A DNA stretch of 64,000 nucleotides from Candidatus Poseidonia sp. (GTDB lineage: Archaea > Thermoplasmatota > Poseidoniia > Poseidoniales > Poseidoniaceae): positions 57,311 to 121,310 of the forward strand of contig JADHPT010000004.1 of the NCBI GenBank assembly GCA_016778305.1. Reading direction: 5' to 3'. Made by a program: the position numbers and the translations under genes. Below the pieces are notes generated by a model. The model worked only from the letters and a program-made list of their open reading frames with translations, was not told the DNA's origin and ran no database searches. Each line of letters starts with the position of its first letter. Within the stretch, counting starts at the first letter, position 1. Positions 33,297 through 40,390 of the stretch are shown here, piece after piece.

Positions 33297-34198
33297 TGAG
33301 CGAAGAAATTCCTTTGGCACTCAATGGTGACCGTCGCGCCATTGCTCGAGTATTGAGCGGCCTTGAAAACGGCAGCATTACCGTTGAAGATGCCTTGGCT
33401 GGTAAGCGACCTGATGCTTCTTCAACATCTTGGTCAACCATGGCCATCACGGGTGCACCTGGAGTGGGAAAATCAGTACTTGTCGATGCGTTAATGACCG
33501 TTTGGGCAACCAACGGCACCAAAGTGGCCCTGCTTGCAGTTGACCCCAGTTCTCCACGAACCGGTGGGGCTCTTCTTGGCGATCGCGTGCGGATGTCCTC
33601 TGTTGATAATCCTGCCATCAAGGACCTGGTATATGTGCGATCCATTGCAACCCGGTCATCATCGGGAAGCGTACCGCTTATCGTAGAAGATATGGCGGCA
33701 TTTTTGCTTATTTGTGGGTGGGAAAAGGTGCTCATTGAAACTGTTGGCTCGGGCCAATCTGAACTACGCTGCGCCGCAATTGCAGACCGAATTGTGGTCG
33801 TGGAAGGCCCTGCACGCGGTGATGGCATCCAAGCAGAGAAAGCAGGGTTGCTTGAACTTGCAGATATTGTTCTGGTCAACAAAGCAGACTTGGACGGGGC
33901 TGAACGTCATGCTGGTGAACTGAAAGAGTCTTTTGGCCTCGGCGAACAACAGGCACCTGAGGTCATGCTCACCTCTGCCCTCCACGGTACTGGAATCGAA
34001 GAAGCCGCACGCGCCCTCATGACGCTCAAGAGCTCAGGCCGCGCCCTTCGTGCTCGAATGCGTGAACGACTGCTTGGCCAACATGAGCGACGGCTGGTCC
34101 AACATCCCTCTTACAATGCCCTTCTTGATTCCCTTTGCAGGGGGACAATTGATATTCAAACCGCACTGGCTCGTCTTGAGGACGAAGAACATGAGTGA
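33297..34198 (+). CDS. meaB: MeaB/ArgK-type GTPase chaperone of methylmalonyl-CoA mutase
   Basis: G3E-family GTPase that protects and reloads cobalamin in methylmalonyl-CoA mutase. 300 residues. ATG 33297 is chosen because GAGGTG sits about seven bases upstream and the product then starts at a typical N-terminus; longer ORF extensions overlap the mutase gene in another frame. Motifs: Walker A GAPGVGKS (53-60), VDPSSPRTGGALLGDRVRM, ETVGSGQSE (switch) and NKAD for guanine specificity. It overlaps the next gene by eight bases (ATG 34191). Confidence 0.95.
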
Positions 34199-34817
34199 AC
34201 AGGTGGAGATGACCAATCCAGTGGAGACCTCTGTCGGAGGCATGAAAGGACATATCCTCAGACGAACCATTCATCTCTCGATGGTACTCATCCCGTACGC
34301 CTATTTTGCTCACGGTGAAACAGTCGCTGAAACCGTTGGCCTGACGCTCGAACAAGCAGTCGCATGCGTAATTCTGATTGCCTTGGTTGCAGAGGCTATT
34401 CGCCTTAAACTTGGTATCACGATCTTTGGTCAGCGAGATTACGAAGCGAAACAAATTTCTGCCTTAGCATGGGGAGCTGTCGGAGTTGGCTTGGTTTTGC
34501 TCCTTGCGCCACACGAGGCTTATGCATGGCCCATCATCGTTTCACTCTCTCTGGGCGACCCCTTCATGGGAGAATTACGCCGCAAGGATTTTACTGACCG
34601 TCAGGTGATGATTTATGCCACAACGCTCATCATGGCCATTTGGCTCGCATGCTGGTGGCAGTTTGATACGCCTCTTTGGGTGGCCATCATCGCAGCACCA
34701 ATTTCTATGATTTCTGAATGGCCTCGCCTGCGATTCATCGACGATAACGCCACAATGGTACTTATCCCACTCGCCTTGATTCTTATTTTGGAGCCTTTTG
34801 CCCAAGTGATGGTTTGA
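34191..34817 (+). CDS. Dolichol/phytol kinase-like membrane protein
   Basis: 208 residues from ATG 34191, which overlaps the meaB stop. About six TM helices. Features recalling the SEC59/VTE5 polyprenol kinase family: an N-terminal LRRTIHLSMVLIPY (RK..H pattern), LSLGDPFMGELRRKDF in the position of the family's GDxxAxxxGrr motif, and SEWPRLRFIDDNATMVLIPL resembling the 'D(N/D)...P' C-terminal block. If right, it phosphorylates an isoprenoid alcohol with CTP. The match is by motif only. Translational coupling to meaB looks incidental rather than functional. Confidence 0.55.
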   Translation: MSEQVEMTNPVETSVGGMKGHILRRTIHLSMVLIPYAYFAHGETVAETVGLTLEQAVACVILIALVAEAIRLKLGITIFGQRDYEAKQISALAWGAVGVGLVLLLAPHEAYAWPIIVSLSLGDPFMGELRRKDFTDRQVMIYATTLIMAIWLACWWQFDTPLWVAIIAAPISMISEWPRLRFIDDNATMVLIPLALILILEPFAQVMV

Positions 34818-34894
34818 ACAAGAACGGCAACGGGCGAGTTTTTTGCTCAATATGTTGAAATGGGGGGTTCCATTGGTTGGGCTGAGTGGAGCGC

Positions 34895-35005
34895 ATGACC
34901 GACGAAGCAAGCAGCAACGACCCGCCTCAAATCGCGTACCAAGTTGGCTTTGGATTGGCCATGATTCTTCTCATCGTGACCATGTTTCAATACCCACTTT
35001 GGTGA
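34895..35005 (+). CDS. Very small single-span membrane protein
   Basis: A 36-residue ORF from ATG 34895 to TGA 35005. Polar N-terminus (MTDEASSNDPPQ) then a hydrophobic helix (GFGLAMILLIVTMFQYPLW). It falls between the kinase-like gene and asnB, in a 219-base stretch that otherwise has no gene. The clean polar-then-hydrophobic layout supports translation; the short length and weak ribosome-binding site (TGGAG a few bases upstream) argue for caution. Confidence 0.4.
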   Translation: MTDEASSNDPPQIAYQVGFGLAMILLIVTMFQYPLW

Positions 35006-35036
35006 CCTTCAAAAGGGAGGAGCCTAACTTGATTTC

Positions 35037-36821
35037 ATGTGCGGGATTGGAGGTGTTTTGGGGCAACCCCAACCTGCAGTTCTCAATCGGATGAATCTCC
35101 TACAAAACCACCGCGGACCGGATGAACAATCAACGTGGGTAAACCAACATGTCGGCTTCGCACACACCCGGCTCGCCATCCTTGACGTCGCCGGTAGTCA
35201 ACAACCCATTACTGCTCCCAACGGGAGCGTTTTGGTCGTCAATGGTGAGATCTACAATCACGAATCGATTCGACAGTCAAATCCTCATTACCGCTTTTCA
35301 ACTGCCGGAGATAGCGAAGCCATTCTTGCGCTTCAAGCAGCATCAGGTCCCTCTTCAGGCAAAGCCAGTGCGCAAGATTATGCCGACTGGCTCGGGATGC
35401 TCGATGGCATGTACGCCCTGGCACTTTGGGATGCTGAACACGAACAATTGATTCTCGCACGAGATCCATTGGGAATCAAACCACTCATGCGAACGCAAAT
35501 TGGAGGTGACATGCTTTTTGCAAGTGAAGTCAAAGCATTTCATGCCGACGAACGCTACGCTCCTGAATTGGACGAACTTGCTTTTGCTGCTCGTTTGGTA
35601 TGGGAATATCCACTTGATGCAACAACACTGCTCAAAGGAGTTCATCACGTTCGCCCCGGTACCGTTGAAGTATGGAGTATGAATCAGCAAGGACAGGCCT
35701 CGTGTACCGGAACCGCTGAAATCGAGCGACAAGCGATGAATCCTGCCGCTTCGTGGGAGCCATCTCGACAAGCAAGACCGTTGTTGGACTCATTCATCAC
35801 GAGTGTGCAACAACGCCTGATGGCAGACGTACCCGTTGGCATCGTTTTATCGGGCGGCCTTGATTCGAGTCTTGTTGCAGCAGTGGCTCATGAAGCAGCC
35901 CAGCGAGCGGAACAAGCTGTCCCTGAATGTTGGACCGTAGCTGAAAGCGAGGAGAACCCAGATTGGGTAGCAGCAGAACACGTAGCCTCGCACTTTGACC
36001 TTCGTCATCATCAGCATATCCTCGAAGAGGACGCCTTTGAACAACGATTGCCAAAGCTCGTATGGCATGGAGAAGACATTGACGTGACCGTCCTCTTCTT
36101 CAATCCGCTCTTTGAACACATGTCCCGCCATGTGAAGGTTGGATTGTGTGGTCAAGGAGCAGATGAATTGCATGCAGGATATCCTCGTTACGGCGCACTC
36201 GGCAAACATAGCAACGCCTTGCAAGAGCGAATGCAAGCCCTCCCCGTGCAGATGCGGGAACAATTGGCAAAAGGAAAATTGAATCCAGAAGAAGGCTGGT
36301 ATCTCGACAGTCATGAGCCTGAACAACACACGAAGGATCTCGGCACCATGCTTGACTTTGAGCTAAATCACGGCCAATTGAGTAACTTTCAACTCCGACT
36401 CGTCGACCGTCACTCAATGGCGCATTCATTGGAAGTCCGTGTTCCTTTCTTAGGCAGTGAACACCGAAAGGAGACCTACGCTCTCCCGATGGATTGGCGC
36501 CGGAGCAAACAACGAGAGGAAAAGGCTGCATTACGCAGGGCGGCTGACCTCACGGACCTTCCCAAAGACATCGTGCGAAGACCAAAGCTACCCGCAGGCA
36601 GGGCTACGTCGCCTACCATGCTCAACACCTTCCTCGACCATTATTCTGATCAAAGCGAAGAACTAATGCAACGTTACAAAACCTGGGCTCCTGCCTTGAA
36701 AGGACAAGAAGAATTATGCCTCGGACTTGGCCTCTTTGAAGCGTTGCATCTTCAGCAAGGCGGATACAAGAAGTCAAATCGTAACGTCCATGATTTGTTA
36801 AGTGAGGTCATTGAATGCTAA
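35037..36821 (+). CDS. asnB: Glutamine-dependent asparagine synthase
   Basis: Amidotransferase that makes asparagine or a related amide from an acid, glutamine and ATP. 594 residues. The N-terminal nucleophile Cys2 is present (MCGIGGV), as are RGPDE, NGEIYNHE and FASEVKA of the glutaminase domain. The synthetase domain has the PP-loop SGGLDSS near residue 272 and GQGADELHAGYPRY. Start ATG 35037. It overlaps the gshA gene by seven bases, so the two are translationally coupled. This linkage, with a saccharopine-dehydrogenase-like gene next, raises the possibility that the amide product is not asparagine. Confidence 0.9.
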   Translation: MCGIGGVLGQPQPAVLNRMNLLQNHRGPDEQSTWVNQHVGFAHTRLAILDVAGSQQPITAPNGSVLVVNGEIYNHESIRQSNPHYRFSTAGDSEAILALQAASGPSSGKASAQDYADWLGMLDGMYALALWDAEHEQLILARDPLGIKPLMRTQIGGDMLFASEVKAFHADERYAPELDELAFAARLVWEYPLDATTLLKGVHHVRPGTVEVWSMNQQGQASCTGTAEIERQAMNPAASWEPSRQARPLLDSFITSVQQRLMADVPVGIVLSGGLDSSLVAAVAHEAAQRAEQAVPECWTVAESEENPDWVAAEHVASHFDLRHHQHILEEDAFEQRLPKLVWHGEDIDVTVLFFNPLFEHMSRHVKVGLCGQGADELHAGYPRYGALGKHSNALQERMQALPVQMREQLAKGKLNPEEGWYLDSHEPEQHTKDLGTMLDFELNHGQLSNFQLRLVDRHSMAHSLEVRVPFLGSEHRKETYALPMDWRRSKQREEKAALRRAADLTDLPKDIVRRPKLPAGRATSPTMLNTFLDHYSDQSEELMQRYKTWAPALKGQEELCLGLGLFEALHLQQGGYKKSNRNVHDLLSEVIEC

Positions 36822-38017
36822 ACTTACAATCAACAAATGAGCGCCTCGAGAAGAAGCGTGAAGCCATTATGGCATGGATGAAGGTCAAACGCAGCGAGGT
36901 CGCCATTCCAATCTACGGCAGTGTTGACATTCGGGACGCTGGATGGAAGGTTGGAGTCGTTGATGCCAATCACTTCCCAGCAGGATTCAACAATATTTCA
37001 AAAGATGATTTCCAAGAATTGACCCAATTGTTCGCCGAACATATCCACCATCACCACCCAGCCTGTAGATGGGTCCATATTTTCCCTGAAAGCCATACGA
37101 GGAATCAAGGGTACGTCGAAAACATCGTCACGATCAAACGGCTCATCAAACAAGCAGGCTTCCGATGCACAGTAGGATCACCTGATCTCGATGAATTTGG
37201 CACACTGCATGGGATTTCAGGCCCTTTAACATTGGATTTTGTTCAATTGGACGATGATGGAGAGTTGACCGTTGATGGTCAACGACCTGACTTGATTCTT
37301 CTCAACAACGACCTTACTGGAGGAACGATTCCTGGCCTCCAAACGACCAACGTCTCACCACCACCTGAAATGGGTTGGCACGTCCGAAGAAAATCAGAAC
37401 ATTATGCCTGCCTGCAACCCTATGTGGAAGAAATGGCGACCCTCTTGGGCATTGACCCGTGGCATATGATGCCGAGTTGGTTTGTTTCACAGAACAAATG
37501 CCTGACGGAAGATTCTTGCCGAATCAAACTCGCTGAGGAAATTGATGAATTTCTTGACTCCATCCAAAGGAAATATGATGAGTTGGGCATTGATGAAAAG
37601 CCCTTTGCGGTTATGAAAAACGACAGTGGCACCTATGGCTTGGGCATCCTCATATTGGAATCAGGAGACGCTATTTTGAATCTTTCAAACAGAAAAATCA
37701 ACAAGTTGCGCTACGCTAAGGGAGGAAGCGATGTTGAAAACTTCCTGATACAGGAAGGCATCCCAACAAGCATGGAAACAGAAGAAGGGGCTCCAGTTGA
37801 ACCAGTCGTGTACCTCGTTGGAGGAGAGGCTGCTGCATGGTTCTACCGAATCAATCCCAAGAAATCAGCCAGGGATAATCTCAACTCCCCCAGTGCTATT
37901 TTCACCAGTGCCTCCGAAGCGACTCAGAGATACGGTGAGCATTCACAAACATGGCACGCCTTACTCTCGGAGTTGAGCATGCTGGCCATGGGAGCAGAAG
38001 CAGCCCTCCGAGGATGA
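36815..38017 (+). CDS. gshA: Glutamate--cysteine ligase (GshA, Acidithiobacillus type)
   Basis: 400 residues from ATG 36815. It resembles the GshA family first described in Acidithiobacillus (PF08886/TIGR02049), which is unrelated to the E. coli and plant enzymes. Family segments: PIYGSVDIRDAGWKVGVVDA with N-x-FPAGFNN near the N-terminus, WVHIFPESHTRN, the acidic LLNNDLTGGTIPG, the PSWFVSQNKC segment and the C-terminal VKNDSGTYGLGI-like glycine loop (MKNDSGTYGLGI). It would make gamma-glutamylcysteine from Glu, Cys and ATP; a related gamma-glutamyl ligase activity is possible. Overlaps asnB by seven bases and is followed after four bases by the dehydrogenase-like gene. Confidence 0.8.
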   Translation: MLNLQSTNERLEKKREAIMAWMKVKRSEVAIPIYGSVDIRDAGWKVGVVDANHFPAGFNNISKDDFQELTQLFAEHIHHHHPACRWVHIFPESHTRNQGYVENIVTIKRLIKQAGFRCTVGSPDLDEFGTLHGISGPLTLDFVQLDDDGELTVDGQRPDLILLNNDLTGGTIPGLQTTNVSPPPEMGWHVRRKSEHYACLQPYVEEMATLLGIDPWHMMPSWFVSQNKCLTEDSCRIKLAEEIDEFLDSIQRKYDELGIDEKPFAVMKNDSGTYGLGILILESGDAILNLSNRKINKLRYAKGGSDVENFLIQEGIPTSMETEEGAPVEPVVYLVGGEAAAWFYRINPKKSARDNLNSPSAIFTSASEATQRYGEHSQTWHALLSELSMLAMGAEAALRG

Positions 38018-38021
38018 TCTC

Positions 38022-39059
38022 TTGGCAACCGTACACTGTTTGGGATGTGGTTTGGTTGGCGCTTATGTCGCCCGCATGTTGAGTGAAGCCGGCCATGAAG
38101 TCCATGCCTACGACCTCACAGAACGTGACATCACCGGTGTCAAGGTTCACGTTGTGGATGTCTTTACCCAAATCAAGGCGCTCCCTGACGGATTGGTCAT
38201 CAACATGCTACCCGGTGATCTTGGCCACCAAGCTACCCGTGAATTGGTTCATCATGGACGCCAAGTTGTTGACCTTTCATTTGCTGAACAAACACCCGAT
38301 GTGCTCCAAGATAGTGCGCTTGAACACGGTGCGACGGTTGTATGGGATGTCGGCATAGCCCCTGGTTTTTCGAACCTCGTTGTAGCGGAGGCCCTGAGAG
38401 AACGAGGTAAAATTCACGACGTACAAATCAGAGTCGGTGGCAATCCAACCAAGCCTGACGGGATTTGGTCCTATATGGCCCCTTTTTCACCCTATGATGT
38501 CATCGCAGAATACACGCGTCCTGCTCGAATCATCAGCGAAGGCATAACGGTCGTCCGTCCTGCTCTTGACCAACGGCATTCAATATCAGTGGAAGGACGT
38601 GGTGAAATGGAAGCCTTCCTCTCCGATGGTTTACGTTCGCTCTTGTGGACCGTCCCAGCACAATCCATGGCAGAATATACCGTCCGCTGGCCCGGTCATA
38701 TCCAGCGGTATATCGACATGCGAGATGAAGGAACGCTCAATCCTGAACGATTGGTCGAGTCCTGGGCACTCGATCCAGCAAAGGGTGAATTCACATGGAT
38801 GGAAGTTCTCGTGACGACCAATAATGAATTGATTCAGTGGAAGGTTGAAGACGAAGGCCAAGGAAGAGATTCTTCGATGGCTCGAACGACAGGCCTGGTT
38901 ACAACAGCAGTTGCCCTTCAGTGGCTAGAGAATCCCGAATTGATTCCAGTAGGCGTCCATGCACCCGAAGAATTGCCGTCTGTATTTCTCCAACGAGCAA
39001 CGGCCATGTTTCGTGAACACGGAGTGCACGTTCAGATGACCTCTTCTCGCACAGACTGA
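38022..39059 (+). CDS. Saccharopine dehydrogenase-like NAD(P)-binding oxidoreductase
   Basis: 345 residues. The Rossmann N-terminus shows the nucleotide loop GCGLVGAYVARMLSEAGHEV. It continues with the family pattern LPDGLVINMLPGDLGHQATRE and VWDVGIAPGFSNLVVAEALRE, seen in lysine 6-dehydrogenase/saccharopine dehydrogenase-like proteins. The start is TTG 38022, preceded by GAGGATG about nine bases upstream; no ATG fits. It is the third gene of the asnB-gshA-dehydrogenase run. The substrate is unknown and might be the gamma-glutamyl or amino acid product of the upstream enzymes. Confidence 0.78.
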   Translation: MATVHCLGCGLVGAYVARMLSEAGHEVHAYDLTERDITGVKVHVVDVFTQIKALPDGLVINMLPGDLGHQATRELVHHGRQVVDLSFAEQTPDVLQDSALEHGATVVWDVGIAPGFSNLVVAEALRERGKIHDVQIRVGGNPTKPDGIWSYMAPFSPYDVIAEYTRPARIISEGITVVRPALDQRHSISVEGRGEMEAFLSDGLRSLLWTVPAQSMAEYTVRWPGHIQRYIDMRDEGTLNPERLVESWALDPAKGEFTWMEVLVTTNNELIQWKVEDEGQGRDSSMARTTGLVTTAVALQWLENPELIPVGVHAPEELPSVFLQRATAMFREHGVHVQMTSSRTD

Positions 39060-39083
39060 AAGGGAGAACCACCTCGCCCTATC

Positions 39084-39758
39084 ATGAACCGTTCCCTATG
39101 GTACATCCTCACGATTGCCATTGGGTTGTGGTTTTCTGCGACTGCCTGTGCTGGTTTCCTGCCCGATGCATGGGCTGAATGGCCAGTTAACCTCTGGTGT
39201 TGGGGGCTTTTCTCCTTTATTTATCTTCGAACGGAGCGAAAAGAGCGGATTGAGATGCTTACCGTCATTGCGATTGCTACTCCAATGGAACTCTTTTTCT
39301 CCGAAATATGGCTTGTCTATGAATATCAGCGCGATTTCATGCCGCTCTTTGTCCCTGCTGGACATTACTTTCTGTTTGACTTGGGCCGAAGAATTGCCCA
39401 GCGCTTGCCTGAACGGTTGGCAGTTCTCACGTTGATGCCATTCATACCACTCGTCGCTTATGGAGTTTGGACAGGGGGAGATACCTCAGCCCCTTTCATG
39501 CTCGTTCTGGTATTCGCATTTACTCGGTGGGGGCCTCAACCCCGCCTCTATGCATCGATGGCTTGGGCTGCTTTGGGGATGGAATTGCTTGGAACATATC
39601 TGAAGAATTGGACGTGGGCAACCGATGTTCCATGGACATCGCTCACCGCTTGGAATCCTCCGTTACTGGTCGGAGCATTCTATTGTTTTGGTGACGTATT
39701 GGTGAACCTGTGCGTTGCCAAGTTTGAAGGGGAACCGCCGCTGGAGGTAACAACATGA
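39084..39758 (+). CDS. Multi-spanning membrane protein of unknown function
   Basis: 224 residues from ATG 39084. Predicted TM helices at about 5-25, 34-50, 58-80, 87-102, 112-130, 137-152 and 160-180, with a last one near 190-210, giving about seven or eight. Aromatic-rich loops. No family recognised. It overlaps the ferredoxin gene by four bases (ATGA), suggesting that both products work together. Confidence 0.55.
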   Translation: MNRSLWYILTIAIGLWFSATACAGFLPDAWAEWPVNLWCWGLFSFIYLRTERKERIEMLTVIAIATPMELFFSEIWLVYEYQRDFMPLFVPAGHYFLFDLGRRIAQRLPERLAVLTLMPFIPLVAYGVWTGGDTSAPFMLVLVFAFTRWGPQPRLYASMAWAALGMELLGTYLKNWTWATDVPWTSLTAWNPPLLVGAFYCFGDVLVNLCVAKFEGEPPLEVTT

Positions 39759-40087
39759 CCGGCGTTGACGAACTGCGCAAACGCCGCGAAGAAGAGGCAC
39801 TGCGCATCCGAACTTCACTCAATCGGCAGCGAGGAGAACAACGTGCCAACACAAAGGGTGGCGAGGGCACCGTTGCTTTTGTTGAAGAACGAAAATGCAT
39901 TGGATGCGATCAGTGTACCATCGTCTGCGACGATGACGCTATTGAACTCTATCACCTCGACGTGAAGAGTCCGCTCATGTCGGTTGAAAGCAATCGGAAA
40001 GCCAAGATCATTCGTGACGCTTGTACAGGATGTCGCTTATGCGTTCTCGCATGCCCGACCGACGCCATCACAATGATTGACCGATAA
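39755..40087 (+). CDS. 2[4Fe-4S] ferredoxin-like protein
   Basis: 110 residues from ATG 39755, overlapping the previous stop by four bases. Two cluster motifs: CIGCDQCTIVCDDDAI and CTGCRLCVLACPTDAI. The first group keeps C-x2-C-x2-C-x3-C but has D where P normally follows the last Cys. A charged N-terminal helix (ELRKRREEEALRIRTSLNRQ) precedes them. Probably an electron-transfer subunit partnered with the membrane protein upstream or the small membrane protein downstream. Confidence 0.85.
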   Translation: MTGVDELRKRREEEALRIRTSLNRQRGEQRANTKGGEGTVAFVEERKCIGCDQCTIVCDDDAIELYHLDVKSPLMSVESNRKAKIIRDACTGCRLCVLACPTDAITMIDR

Positions 40088-40100
40088 GAGGTGAACACAT

Positions 40101-40388
40101 ATGTCAAAGAAAGGAAAAGACCCGTCTGCACAACGCTTTGGTGGCGAATTCGGCCCCTATCGCAAACCTGGAACCACTGGCGTTAGCCTGTCCAATTTCA
40201 AAACTCTCGTTTGGGTTTCAAACATCGGAGGTCTGTTGCTCGTGGTGCTTGCACTTGAGCTCCTCTTTGTCCAGCACAACTTCACATGGGGATTCCTTTC
40301 CCTCGTTGTGGGTGTTGCCATCGCACTCTTCCCTTCAAATTACGAAATCGTCGGCATGAGCGACGACGATGCTGAAGAAGGGAATTGA
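40101..40388 (+). CDS. Small two-span membrane protein
   Basis: 95 residues from ATG 40101, with GAGGTGA about five bases upstream as ribosome-binding site. A polar N-terminus is followed by two hydrophobic helices (about 33-54 and 60-78) and a short acidic tail. It ends two bases before the convergent cytochrome/Hdr fusion gene. Unknown function; it follows the ferredoxin gene by 13 bases. Confidence 0.55.
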   Translation: MSKKGKDPSAQRFGGEFGPYRKPGTTGVSLSNFKTLVWVSNIGGLLLVVLALELLFVQHNFTWGFLSLVVGVAIALFPSNYEIVGMSDDDAEEGN

Positions 40389-40390
40389 AT

